A DNA stretch of 64,000 nt, from positions 5,777,257-5,841,256 of the forward strand of contig NZ_CP042913.1 in assembly GCF_008065115.1 (NCBI RefSeq). Direction: 5' to 3'. Below, in pieces: positions 54,658 through 63,684 of the stretch (its first letter is position 1; the number at the start of each line of letters is the position of its first letter). Origin of the DNA: Bythopirellula goksoeyrii. GTDB lineage: Bacteria; Planctomycetota; Planctomycetia; Pirellulales; Lacipirellulaceae. A program made the translations under genes and the position numbers. The notes under the pieces were generated by a model. It worked only from the letters and a program-made list of their open reading frames with translations, did not search any database and was not told the DNA's origin.

Positions 54658-55005
54658 TCAACAACAGTCGTCGCACTCATGGTGGGCAAGGCGATCGAGA
54701 TCCGTATTCAACGGTTCCATTTCTCGCAGGCAGGTCTTAACACACCTCAGTAGTGTTTTTCGCAAGCCACTCGCACCACGAGCGGCACGATAATATTTCC
54801 ATTTCCCCTCATCGCGAACTGTGACAAGTTCCGCTCGACGCAGATAGGCCAAGTGGCGCGACACCTTCGGCTGTTCTTCGTCGAGTAATTCACACAGGTC
54901 GCACACACACAACTCCTGCTCGACAAGAAGATTGAGCAATCGCAAGCGGGTGGCATCCGCAAACGCTTGAAATACTTCGGTCGAATCGGCTACTGGTGTT
55001 GTCAT
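54658..55005 (-). CDS. arsR: ArsR-family arsenic-responsive repressor
   Basis: 115 residues from ATG 55005, after GGAGG. Winged helix with the arsenic-binding motif 'ELCVCDLCELLD' (C-x-C-x2-C) in helix 3, and DNA-recognition helix 'QPKVSRHLAYLRRAELVTVR'. The C-terminus has extra cysteines ('HECDDCC'). First gene of the arsenic operon. An imperfect inverted repeat (CATATA / TATATG) overlaps its leader near 55003-55024 and may be its operator. Confidence 0.92.
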   Translation of the reverse strand: MTTPVADSTEVFQAFADATRLRLLNLLVEQELCVCDLCELLDEEQPKVSRHLAYLRRAELVTVRDEGKWKYYRAARGASGLRKTLLRCVKTCLREMEPLNTDLDRLAHHECDDCC

Positions 55006-55230
55006 ATACGCGCCTCCATATATGTTCTTTGTATTGCACAGGGGGACTACCGTCAAGTCGACTGTGTCGTTCTATAGGAGGTTTAGCCTGAATCCGTTTC
55101 TCACGGCGACACAAAATATACAGCTTAGGTGGGAGATTAAGAGACAAAGGGGGCAAACTTCACCAATGAATTCAGCTGCGTACCCTTTATCCCACCGGTC
55201 GATTGCTGAATGCCGTCGGATCATCGTCAC

Positions 55231-56211
55231 TCATTCAGCAGGGTCATGCTTCAATACCGTAGAAGCTAACACAAGTTGGTTCGTCACAAGAAACGCGATG
55301 CCTGGGCCGTTCTTGGGAAGCCCTCTTCTTGTACGCGTCCAGTTCCTTCCATGGTCTTTGGATACGTAGATTCCGTCTGATGCCCCGGCAAACGCTCGCT
55401 TGTCGTTTGCTCCTGCCTCCCACACGGGGGCATCACTTAGTATATCGGGAAATTTATCTTTGCCGCCAACATTTTTGCCAGTACCTTTGAACCATGAATC
55501 ACCTAGGTCATCGCTCCAATAGAGCCCCCCAGGATTGTGACCGGCGATCAAAGTATCACCACTTGAAGCAAGGACTAACGGCGAGACATTCCCTGACTTT
55601 GTCCAACGGCTATTCCCGTCATTCCAGACATAGAGCCCCTTGCTGTACAGGCCCGCGAACAATTTGCCTTTGACCACGGCCAAGTCAAAGACCTGAGCAT
55701 TAACGGGTAGTCCGCCTCCAAGTTTTCTCCAGCTCACGCCATTGTCGTCGGAGACGAACACGCCTTTGGTGTCAGCTCCCGCATAGAGCCTGCCATCCTC
55801 CAAGAGCAGAGAACGCACTTTTTGCACGGGTAACGATGCATTGCGAACCCAAGATTTCCCCTTGTCGGTTGACACTAGCATTCCATGGTCAGCTGTCCCG
55901 ACAAATACATTCGACCCGGCGGTCGCAATGCTAATGATGCGGCCTGAGCTGGTTGCCAATCCACCAGCAGCTTTCCACGGTTGAGACCTGTCATCGATGA
56001 AAAATAGACCAGAATCAGTACCCGCGAACAGAATTTCCCCCGAACACCCGAACGTATTAGTTCGAGTTGTCTGTGGAATCCCGGTATCGAAGCGAACCCA
56101 GGATTGACCGCCATCAAGAGATTTGAAGACTGCGTGTTCTTCTACCGCATTTGCGACGGCCCCAGAGAACAACACAAGTCCAACGCCGACGTAATATCGG
56201 GGCATCTGCAT
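55231..56211 (-). CDS. Secreted BNR-repeat beta-propeller protein
   Basis: 326 residues from ATG 56211, which has GAGG 6 bases upstream; three in-frame ATGs further upstream (56247, 56223) or just downstream (56205) are alternatives. A signal peptide precedes repeated Asp-box (BNR) motifs such as 'SLDGGQSWVRF', 'STDKGKSWVRN', 'SDDNGVSWRKL' and 'SKDHGRNWTRT', forming a beta-propeller. Sialidase-like catalytic residues are not obvious; a binding role is likely. It follows the arsenic operon on the same strand but about 175 bases away. Confidence 0.75.
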   Translation of the reverse strand: MQMPRYYVGVGLVLFSGAVANAVEEHAVFKSLDGGQSWVRFDTGIPQTTRTNTFGCSGEILFAGTDSGLFFIDDRSQPWKAAGGLATSSGRIISIATAGSNVFVGTADHGMLVSTDKGKSWVRNASLPVQKVRSLLLEDGRLYAGADTKGVFVSDDNGVSWRKLGGGLPVNAQVFDLAVVKGKLFAGLYSKGLYVWNDGNSRWTKSGNVSPLVLASSGDTLIAGHNPGGLYWSDDLGDSWFKGTGKNVGGKDKFPDILSDAPVWEAGANDKRAFAGASDGIYVSKDHGRNWTRTRRGLPKNGPGIAFLVTNQLVLASTVLKHDPAE

Positions 56212-56345
56212 CTGCAGCCTCATCTCGCTATTATGTTCTGGTTTCATCCATCATGGGTGCCAGTGCCATCGGCGAATGGCACTTGGATCTATTTAACTGG
56301 GGCAATACTTTGCCTAGTATTGAGGATGGTTTTTGATTGTGAATC

Positions 56346-56485
56346 CTAGTTGCTGTGAGGTTTACCCGTCAGCACACCCGCCTCTTTCAATCGTTTCTCT
56401 AGTTTCTGGACTCGGGCTAAAGCCGACAGCGCGAATATGAAGCCAAGCGTACCCATTGACATGCCTATGATTCCAAAGTTTCCAT
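56346..56485 (-). pseudogene. Small single-helix membrane protein, apparently frameshifted
   Basis: After an AGGAGG site (56491-56498) an ATG at 56485 opens a six-codon frame (ATG GAA ACT TTG GAA TCA TAG). In the other frame the sequence continues as a plausible small membrane protein ('FGIIGMSMGTLGFIFALSAL', then a coiled tail 'RVQKLEKRLKEAG') to TAG 56346-56348. Adding one base after the start codon would join the two. Either the gene is broken by a one-base loss or it uses the ATG at 56462 (38 residues) with a distant ribosome binding site. Confidence 0.4.
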
Positions 56486-56636
56486 ACTGTTACCTCCTAA
56501 AGAGTTTCGCAATAGTAAAGAAGCGAGCTTTCCGTACAGAACTTATTCGCCAGTATCGCACAACCTGCATTGAGTAGGCAGCTGATTATTACTGGTTGAT
56601 CGAATTAGGATGGAGTATCCTTATCCTGCTTAGCCT

Positions 56637-56837
56637 CTAGTTACTGTTTTTTCTTAAGACTTTTAGACTTTCCCCGATACTAATACCTATCCCAGCACCA
56701 ATAGCTATTCCTAAAGCCACACCTGTCCCAGAATTACCTAGCGCCGCACCAAGACCCGCACCCAAAGCAACGCCCAAGGCTATTCCGACCGCTGTATAAT
56801 GTTCGACTGGATCTTCTATTTTCTTCTGGTCACTCAT
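56637..56837 (-). CDS. Small glycine-zipper membrane protein
   Basis: 66 residues from ATG 56837, preceded by AAGGAGAG. The sequence is made of regularly spaced glycines ('ALGVALGAGLGAALGN', 'ALGIAIGAGIGISIG') flanked by charged ends, a glycine-zipper packing pattern typical of small membrane-inserting proteins. No family name. It lies among other small membrane and stress-type genes. Confidence 0.6.
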   Translation of the reverse strand: MSDQKKIEDPVEHYTAVGIALGVALGAGLGAALGNSGTGVALGIAIGAGIGISIGESLKVLRKNSN

Positions 56838-57210
56838 TTCATCTCTCCTTGTACACGCTGAATGGCAAACGTTTGTTAACGTTGACAACTCAATAGATGT
56901 CACAACATATACGATAGGGACCGGATGTTACCGCTGTGTTACCTCGGTGTTTCCAATAAGTCTTTTTTCTAATTGCTCGACAATCGCAGTTTTACAAAAA
57001 TCGTTACTGGGCACCAATTGATCCGAGCCATTTCACGCTTCAGCGTGCCAATCCTCGTAACTTAGCCGTGACTGCGTTTGGCGTCAGCAGACTATTGTTC
57101 ACTAGTTCTCGGTTTGGTAATTGGTTAGACTACCAAGTGCTGCTCAGAGATGCTTTTATGGACAAAGTCTGTCCTGCTAAACACTGAGCCCGGCTTCGGG
57201 AGGCCATGAC
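56838..57210. other. Intergenic stretch without a recognised gene
   Basis: Between the glycine-zipper gene and the small membrane protein gene I found no coding frame, RNA or repeat. Confidence 0.4.
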
Positions 57211-57417
57211 ATGGAAAACACTGTCACGCGGCTGCCATTTCGCATTTTAGCGGGAATACTTGGAGCGATTCTGCTTCTGTATTCCTTGCCTGTCTCTTTA
57301 CTCGAAGCTTCAACGGGTTCGCTAAGAGGCTGTTTCATGGCAGTTAGTTGCTTAGTCGGTGGAATCGGACTAACGCTCGGTGCATACACGGGCCGGTGGT
57401 TTAATTCACCTGCCTGA
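57211..57417 (+). CDS. Small two-helix membrane protein
   Basis: 68 residues with a good GGGAGG site 7 bases upstream. Two hydrophobic helices ('FRILAGILGAILLLYSLPVSLL' region and 'MAVSCLVGGIGLTLGAYTG') flank a short polar loop. No family recognised. It is of the same kind as the neighbouring small membrane genes. Confidence 0.55.
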   Translation: MENTVTRLPFRILAGILGAILLLYSLPVSLLEASTGSLRGCFMAVSCLVGGIGLTLGAYTGRWFNSPA

Positions 57418-57598
57418 TTGCAGATTGATGCCGCCATTGGAAGGCGACCCCAGTCGAACGCAAGCTACGTCGGCATGCCAAATCGCCGCCAAAAAGGAAC
57501 TTGCGGAAAAGCGACTCTCCCTCGGACTCATCTAGACGTAAAGCACTAACCTGAGGCGGGCTGGCAAGCCAGACTCCAACTTAACTTGGACCGTGGGA

Positions 57599-57979
57599 TC
57601 AAGCTGCCCGGACGCAAGGAGCCGCTGTCATCCTGAGTTGTGAGTTTGGATTGCGGTGAGGTGTTTCACAAGCCATATCCAAGACCGTAGAGACTCTACA
57701 ACGAAGTGGCTTTCCTGTCTTATCGCATTTCACGGCCACGTTGTCTATCAAGCGAATCACCCCAGCCACTCGGCTACAGCACTCGAAGCACAACCACTTG
57801 GCATGCTGAGATGGTAACTGGCCTCTCACGACCACGGTCCCCCTGTGGGCCGAAGTGTGGATGCCTTCACAACCAGGAACGTGCCGATGATAGAGGTAGT
57901 TAGCGACACGGTTTTCAAGACTGGCATCTTTTGCAGTACTGTAGGATATAACCCTCAAGCTTCCTTGTGAGGTATTCAT
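57599..57979 (-). CDS. BON-domain-like protein
   Basis: 126 residues from ATG 57979, with GGAGGAG upstream. The central part ('ENRVANYLYHRHVPGCEGIH', then 'GTVVVRGQLPSQHAKWLCFE') matches the BON (transport-associated) domain, which often binds phospholipids in the periplasm. No signal peptide is seen, and the extra cysteines are unusual. Domain assignment moderate. Confidence 0.6.
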   Translation of the reverse strand: MNTSQGSLRVISYSTAKDASLENRVANYLYHRHVPGCEGIHTSAHRGTVVVRGQLPSQHAKWLCFECCSRVAGVIRLIDNVAVKCDKTGKPLRCRVSTVLDMACETPHRNPNSQLRMTAAPCVRAA

Positions 57980-58651
57980 TGTGATCTCCTCCATGCAGAT
58001 CGGTCTGTGTGTGAAACCTATCTATGCATCATCAGAACTGAAGCATGTAGGTTTTGCACGAGAACTCTGCCGAGAGAAACAGCCTAACGACTTTGCCGCT
58101 CAAGGCAGAGCAAACTGCTCATCAAGACGGCTGGTCCACAGTGTGACACAATTCATTGGGAATATGTCGGTGGTCAACCGCCACTGCTTACTTATCGTCA
58201 CCGCTTTGATGAGATTATCAATAGAAACAGACGAACCACAAAAGTTGAGTTTCTAGCCAGCTAAGACAGCTTTCGAAGCTGAGGCTTTAACTGCCATCCA
58301 AGCATATTTGAGCTACAGTATTTTTCCCGTTCCTCCTCGGCGAACTCGTTCTGGACGGGCTCGCCTGCACTACGCGAGGCCCGCATCCTTGCCACCTTGC
58401 TGGCGGTCTCCCCTAGCCACCTTGTCGAGCGGTAGTGGCTGTCGCACAATCATGGACAGAAACACCGTTGGCTAAATTTCTTTGCACTTGTAGTTGCCTC
58501 GAATAAGCGTCGGTGACCGATATCCAAGTAAGTCCTTTCACCGCAGAAAGACTTATGAGATAACTGCTAACTGATTGCAGGACCAATTCGCTCGAATCCA
58601 CTCAATGGGGATTCTGGCCCTTTATAACATTTGAGCTTGGGAGAAGAAACG
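57980..58651. other. Intergenic stretch without a recognised gene
   Basis: About 670 bases between the BON and CBS genes. Frames here are short and lack ribosome binding sites or domains; I saw no tRNA or clear repeat. An undescribed RNA or decayed gene cannot be excluded. Confidence 0.35.
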
Positions 58652-59155
58652 ATGTGCGAGAAAACCTTTGTCACACTGACTGCCGACGATATTATGCAGC
58701 GTGATATCATCACCATTTCTCCCAGCAACACACTACGGGACGCAATGAGTCTGCTCACTGAGAACCATGTCACAGGGCTGCCCGTCGTGGACCAGCACTC
58801 ACGTTGCATCGGTCTCATCTCGGCCACTGATATCCTCAATTTCGAGCAAGAGCACTGTGAGGAGAGTGAAGAGGGCAATTCGGAAGAAGCCCGGTACTAC
58901 GACCCAGAGAAGGAGCGGTGGGAAAGCATCCGTCTGTCCTCGTTCGCCTTAGAGGAGTTCGGCGACGTGCGGGTTGAAGAAGTCATGGCGAGTAGTCTGC
59001 TCTGGGTCGAGCGAGAGACTCTAGTCCGGGAGGTCGCTGCCAAGATGTGTGAGGCGGGGGTTCACCGGATACTAGTCCTCGACGAAGGGGGCCAATTGTA
59101 TGGCATCATATCGGCAGTCGACTTCGTCAGACTGGTCGCTGGGGATACTCGATAA
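58652..59155 (+). CDS. CBS-domain protein
   Basis: 167 residues from ATG 58652, after GGGAGAAG. Two CBS domains: 'DIITISPSNTLRDAMSLLTE' ... 'GLPVVDQHSRCIGLISATDI' and 'LLWVERETLVREVAAKMCEA' ... 'RILVLDEGGQLYGIISAVDF'. Stand-alone CBS proteins bind adenine nucleotides and modulate partner proteins. An acidic linker separates the domains. Partner unknown. Confidence 0.85.
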   Translation: MCEKTFVTLTADDIMQRDIITISPSNTLRDAMSLLTENHVTGLPVVDQHSRCIGLISATDILNFEQEHCEESEEGNSEEARYYDPEKERWESIRLSSFALEEFGDVRVEEVMASSLLWVERETLVREVAAKMCEAGVHRILVLDEGGQLYGIISAVDFVRLVAGDTR

Positions 59156-59379
59156 AATAATCGAAAAGTCGTTGATGGGAAGCGAATGCCATGAGAGATA
59201 GCAATGGCAGGAATATTTGGCTGATCAATCTCCAATGATTGTACACCAATGCACATCTTGAAGGCCGAGTTCCCGAGGCGATATAACCGCCCTCCCATGG
59301 ATTTCCTTTTCACCGCGGTCTTCGGAATCAGGAGGAACAATCATGACCGACTCTCCCACTCGATCTGAGGGCGAACCCT

Positions 59380-59467
59380 GGGGACACCCATCTGTTGCAG
59401 CGCGAACCGGCTGTTCTAAGTCGTTCCGTTCGAAAGCGTTGCGTCACCACGCAAGACGGGTGTCCCC
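59380..59467. repeat. 88-bp palindromic repeat (TGGGGACACCC type)
   Basis: GGGGACACCCATCT (59380-59393) and AGACGGGTGTCCCC (59454-59467) are inverted copies with one mismatch. A smaller perfect inverted pair, TTGCGT-CACC-ACGCAA, lies inside near 59439-59454. REP/MITE-like; the overlapping 93-codon frame from 59343 is probably fortuitous. Confidence 0.7.
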
Positions 59468-59919
59468 AAAATGGATACTGTTTTCCTCCTCTCGCCGACT
59501 GCCGAAACTTTCCGCAAGTTTTTGGCCGCGCGATTTGTTAGAATCGGCGTTGCACGCGCCTGCGCTGCGCCGATCTTTGAAAATTGAACTGCTTCTCTAC
59601 GGGCCGAACAGCGGCATGGGCTAGAGATCCGTCTAGCGCCGATAGCCCTTGATGGCACGAAGCAATCCGCTTTGCGGGAGCGACCAGAGGGGTTTCGTTT
59701 TCAAAACCTCTTCAAGAGAACCGCACCGAAATCTGCGTAACCCCTGCTCTGCCAACGAGATGAGGCAATTTTTCACCGTGCCGAAATGGGGGGTTTTGTT
59801 TTGTAGGAAAAGTTTGCAACAAAACCAGCAGCTCGAAACTCCCTCTGCGGTGCGCAGAATCGAGAAAGGATTCTTGCCTTTGCCTAGGGCTTGTGGTGTC
59901 TGGTGTCCCGCACCCGCTC
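59468..59919. other. Intergenic stretch without a recognised gene
   Basis: Frames in 59468-59919 overlap the repeat or lack any domain. I see no RNA gene. The stretch lies between the palindrome and the DUF2585 gene. Confidence 0.35.
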
Positions 59920-60489
59920 TCACCCCAACTGCCACTGCTTAATCGCCTCGATGGGCCAGAACAGCATCAGCACGTTCAGCAGCAAGCTGTCGCGGATTGT
60001 AATCAGGAGCACGACTTCGATCGCGAAGAAGAGCACCCAGGTGGCATTCCAGCCGATTTTTTTGGCAACCACCAGTCCCAACCAACAAGCCAGCACGTCT
60101 CCCACGCTGTTGACGATGGAATCTCCCGTGTAGCCCAATGCGGCAGTCGCGTCCCGATAGCGGTTGATCACAAACTGGGTGTTCTCCAAAATCTCCCAGC
60201 CCGCTTCAATCGCAAGTGCCAGCCACACTTGCCAAGGCCACTTCCAATTTTTGGCCAACCAGCCCACGACAAAGCAGAGGACCAAGCCATGTTGAAAATG
60301 CGTGAAGGTAAAGGGATCCGCTAAATGTTGCGAGGTATGAGAACTCGCCGGGTCACTCACCCATGCCCGCAACGTTGCACACGAGCAAAACCACTCGCGG
60401 TGCTGCAAGCGGAGTTGCACGATCATCAGCACAATCGTGACGATCACTGCCAACAGTGGCCAATTCTTCCGCTCCAGGGCTCTGATCAT
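59920..60489 (-). CDS. DUF2585 family membrane protein
   Basis: 189 residues, about five membrane helices. Family features: 'LQHREWFCSCATLRAW', 'TSQHLADPFTFTHFQHG' and 'WEILENTQFVINRYRDATAALGYTGDS'. The conserved histidines, glutamate and aspartate in the membrane suggest an enzyme (VanZ-like), but the function is unknown. It lies 20 bases after the arabinofuranosidase gene on the same strand. Confidence 0.85.
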   Translation of the reverse strand: MIRALERKNWPLLAVIVTIVLMIVQLRLQHREWFCSCATLRAWVSDPASSHTSQHLADPFTFTHFQHGLVLCFVVGWLAKNWKWPWQVWLALAIEAGWEILENTQFVINRYRDATAALGYTGDSIVNSVGDVLACWLGLVVAKKIGWNATWVLFFAIEVVLLITIRDSLLLNVLMLFWPIEAIKQWQLG

Positions 60490-60509
60490 CTCTCTCCTAG
60501 GAATGTCGA

Positions 60510-62072
60510 CTAATTCGAGAGCGTTACTACAACTAACGAATGCGGCGGCAGTGTCGTGCTCAAGGTACTGTCGTTCAGAGAGACATCGGTAAACTCGCGC
60601 GGCTCAACTTGATTGGGCTGGTCGAACGTGTTGTGTGCATCGAGACTGTCGGCACTGAGCACTCGACCGGTAACTTTTTGGGCATCCACGCCCGCCAACT
60701 GGCATTTCAAGTTGATCGAGTCGTGGGCATGCGTATTGACGAAGGAAACGTACACCGTGCCATCGTCGCCCCGCGATGCAGAAACACTTACTGCAGGAAT
60801 CGCTGCGTCGCCGAATTTGTATTCGGGGGTCTCAAGTTCGACAGGCAGAAACTTGGTATCCTGATGCACCTTGCACATTTCGAAGGCATAGTACGTAGGA
60901 GTAAGCAGCATCTTTTCCCCTTCGGTCAGAATCATCGCCTGCAAAACGTTCACCGTTTGCGCGATGTTACACATTCGCACCCGCTGGTGGTGTTTTTGGA
61001 AGATATGGAAGTTGAGGCCCGCCACCAGGGCATCACGCAACGTATTCTGCTGGTACAGAAAACCAGGATTCGTCCCTTCTTCCACCTGATACCACGTTCC
61101 CCATTCATCGACATACAGACCCCGATAAATCTCAGGATCGGTGTCGTTCATGATCGCCTCGGTGGAGTTGAGAATATCATCCATTCGCATTGTACTGCGG
61201 AGAATGCCAAACCACTGATCCTCACCAAAGCCGGTTGCAGAGAGTTTGTCATGCCAGGGAGCGGCAAGTGTGTAATAGTGAAGCGAAAGAGCCTGAGCAT
61301 GTCCTCCTACCCGCGAGAAAACCACTTTGGTCCAGTTGTCATCACCACCATTCGGACCACAGGCGACTCGCATGAGATGGTTGCCACTGAAATCGCGGCA
61401 GAACGTTGCAAATCGCTTGTACAAGTCCGAGTAGAACTCGGGGGTCATGTTCCCACCACAGCCCCAGTTCTCATTGCCGACGCCGAAGAAGGGAATCTTC
61501 CAAGGTTCCTCCCGACCATTGGCGCGTCGTTCGTTGGCCAGCTCGCTCTCGCCAGCGAACGTCATGTACTCGATCCAGTCACGCATCTCTTGAGGCGACC
61601 CACTCCCCATATTGCCAGCAATATACGGATCCGCACCGATAATTTCGCAAAGGTCGAGAAACTCGTGCGTGCCAAACGCGTTCGTCTCGATGACGCCCCC
61701 CCAATGGATGTTGATCCGCTCGGGCCGCTTGTCTCGCGGACCAATGCCGTCACGCCAGTGGTAGTCGTCCGCAAAGCACCCCCCCGGCCAACGGAGATTC
61801 GGGCAATTCAGATCCTTCAGAGCAGCGATCACGTCGTTGCGAATCCCGCGGGTATTGGGAATCGACGATTCCTCGCCCACCCAAAGGCCATCGTAGATAC
61901 AGCGACCCAGGTGCTCCATGAAGTGTCCATAGATGTGCTTGCTGATCGTCCCTTGAGCCCGATCCCCATGAATCGTGGCGGTGGCCTCGAGTGCCTCGGC
62001 GACAGCAACCTTCTGCCCCTGAGATACAAGCAGACTCGAAAGTAGAATTAGGAGGAACTTGTTCATTTTCAT
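60510..62072 (-). CDS. Secreted alpha-L-arabinofuranosidase (GH51)
   Basis: 520 residues with a signal peptide; a start two codons later (ATG 62066) would fit the AAGGTAA site better. Catalytic residues: acid/base glutamate in 'FFGVGNENWGCGGN', nucleophile in 'GLYVDEWGTWYQV'. The N-terminus shows 'IYGHFMEHLGRCIYDGLW' and 'NLRWPGGCFADDYHWRDGIG'. The enzyme removes arabinose side chains from plant polysaccharides. It is followed by a DUF2585 gene on the same strand. Confidence 0.92.
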   Translation of the reverse strand: MKMNKFLLILLSSLLVSQGQKVAVAEALEATATIHGDRAQGTISKHIYGHFMEHLGRCIYDGLWVGEESSIPNTRGIRNDVIAALKDLNCPNLRWPGGCFADDYHWRDGIGPRDKRPERINIHWGGVIETNAFGTHEFLDLCEIIGADPYIAGNMGSGSPQEMRDWIEYMTFAGESELANERRANGREEPWKIPFFGVGNENWGCGGNMTPEFYSDLYKRFATFCRDFSGNHLMRVACGPNGGDDNWTKVVFSRVGGHAQALSLHYYTLAAPWHDKLSATGFGEDQWFGILRSTMRMDDILNSTEAIMNDTDPEIYRGLYVDEWGTWYQVEEGTNPGFLYQQNTLRDALVAGLNFHIFQKHHQRVRMCNIAQTVNVLQAMILTEGEKMLLTPTYYAFEMCKVHQDTKFLPVELETPEYKFGDAAIPAVSVSASRGDDGTVYVSFVNTHAHDSINLKCQLAGVDAQKVTGRVLSADSLDAHNTFDQPNQVEPREFTDVSLNDSTLSTTLPPHSLVVVTLSN

Positions 62073-62318
62073 TTACCTTGAGAAGACGGAGTCAAATAGT
62101 TAATAAGCAGAATTCTGCTGAGAAATAGCCCGCTCGCAAGTACCCAAATTGGATATGCAGGCTTAAAAGCTGCTTTAAGCTACTCGAAAAACCATAGTCC
62201 CGCTTGGCTATCGACCGATGGTAAGGTAAGATTGTGACAGATTTCACAATGTAATGCCCGGCGATGCAGTGCATCGCGGCTAGGACCCCAAGCTTCGCAG
62301 CTAACCCTACGAATTCTC

Positions 62319-62714
62319 ATGGCCAAACAAGGTCCCCGCAAAAAAGTCCCGAAAGAATTGGCGATCATCAACGCCGACAACTGCACAGGCTGCGAGTCCT
62401 GCCTGGAGGTATGCCCCGTTGATTGTATCGAATTGAAGTCCCTCAACGGAGGCATCCTCAAAGGCAACCAGCAGTGGTGCGAGATTGATCTGGAACGATG
62501 TGTGGGCTGCGAAGTGTGTGTCCACATCCCAGGCAAGAAATCGAACCCCTACGAATTGCTCGTCTGCCCCTGGGACGCCATCGAAATGGTTCCCACGGAA
62601 CAGGCTGCCCAAGTCATGGCTCAAGTCGGTGGACCGCCAGAGTACATCCACGACAACTGGGATCGCTTGGTGGGCACGGCACAAAAGCTAGCCGAACTAC
62701 GGGCTGCGAACTGA
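62319..62714 (+). CDS. Ferredoxin-like 4Fe-4S protein with an interrupted second cluster motif
   Basis: 131 residues. First cluster motif: 'NCTGCESCLEVCPVDC' (C-x2-C-x2-C-x3-CP). Second: 'RCVGCEVCVHIPGKK' with three cysteines, then a 16-residue insertion before the fourth in 'LLVCPWDAIEM'. It is preceded by a basic N-terminus ('GPRKKVPKELAIINADN'). Probably a cytoplasmic electron carrier; its partner is unknown. No strong ribosome binding site is seen before the ATG. Confidence 0.85.
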   Translation: MAKQGPRKKVPKELAIINADNCTGCESCLEVCPVDCIELKSLNGGILKGNQQWCEIDLERCVGCEVCVHIPGKKSNPYELLVCPWDAIEMVPTEQAAQVMAQVGGPPEYIHDNWDRLVGTAQKLAELRAAN

Positions 62715-62730
62715 GGACGTTTTCTTGGCA

Positions 62731-63567
62731 CTAGAAACAGGCGGCCCATACCTTCTGCATGTAGTCGATACTCTGCTTGGCAATCTCTTGTGGACTGGGT
62801 TCATAATTGAATACCTCCACGCTCACCCACCCTGTGTAATCGACGTCTTTGAGGGCTTCGAAAATCGGACCATATTCAACCTTGCCCATGCCAGGTCCTA
62901 GCAAGTTGGGATCGTTGGCATGGAAATGGACCAGCCAATCGTTGGATTCGCGAATGACTACGTCCGGCGAGTTCGGCTCGGTGGACATAGCTTTCACATC
63001 GAGATGGAGCTTGCAACTTGGGGAGTCAACTAACTTTGCCAGATCGATTGCCGTTTCGGCCGTAAGCATGAAATCACCCTCGGCAGGTCCCAGGGGCTCT
63101 AAAGCGATGGTTACTCCCAATCCTTCACATGTTGGCATGGCGGTGCGCAGTACCTCCGCGGCATAACTTTCCGCTTCGTCGTACCCCACTCCTGGAAGCA
63201 AGTTGCGTTGCTGGGGCGAGCCTAGTACCATCACTTTCCCCCCTAAATCGGCACACAACTGGGCAAGGGCCTTGAGATACTCTGCTGTCTCCTGCTGAAC
63301 GGCTTTCTCGGGACTTGTCAGATAGAATCCCGATGTTTTGGCCAGGATCCAATGCAGCCCGATGACCTCCAACCCCGCATCGGCGGCTTGTTGTTTCACT
63401 TCCGTGCGTCTTGCAGTAGATACCTCACGAACATCGACTGACTCGCTTACTGGCAAGAGAGTGAAAGGAGCGATCTCGATCCCCGTATAACCCAGTTTGC
63501 ATGCCTCAGCCCAGACTTTTTCAAATGGCTCGTCGCCAAACATTTCGTTGCAGAATGCGTATTTCAT
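62731..63567 (-). CDS. Sugar phosphate isomerase/epimerase-like TIM-barrel protein
   Basis: 278 residues. Xylose-isomerase-like TIM barrel with 'FCNEMFGDEPFEKVWAEACK' near the start, 'LGYTGIEIAPFTL', the metal-binding glutamate in 'ITIALEPLGPAEGDF' and 'SCKLHLDVKAMSTEPNS' further on, ending 'GWVSVEVFNYEPSP'. These enzymes isomerise or epimerise sugars or polyols; the substrate is unknown. It converges with the ferredoxin gene. Confidence 0.82.
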   Translation of the reverse strand: MKYAFCNEMFGDEPFEKVWAEACKLGYTGIEIAPFTLLPVSESVDVREVSTARRTEVKQQAADAGLEVIGLHWILAKTSGFYLTSPEKAVQQETAEYLKALAQLCADLGGKVMVLGSPQQRNLLPGVGYDEAESYAAEVLRTAMPTCEGLGVTIALEPLGPAEGDFMLTAETAIDLAKLVDSPSCKLHLDVKAMSTEPNSPDVVIRESNDWLVHFHANDPNLLGPGMGKVEYGPIFEALKDVDYTGWVSVEVFNYEPSPQEIAKQSIDYMQKVWAACF

Positions 63568-63684
63568 AGGGATCCTATCAAGATTAATGATGCGAATTGG
63601 TTTTCTTGGAGATTGAGCATTCTACCAGAGTACGATAACATGCGCCCACCGTTGTATTGTCTCACATCTATTAGCCGATCAAGT

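Noticed and set aside
59343-59624. 93-codon frame with an AGGAGG site upstream
   Set aside because: It runs through the 88-bp palindrome and has a repeat-derived, basic composition; the ribosome binding site alone is weak evidence.
60540-62045. 501-codon plus-strand frame opposite the GH51 gene
   Set aside because: The minus strand encodes a complete GH51 enzyme with catalytic residues; the plus frame has no recognisable domain.
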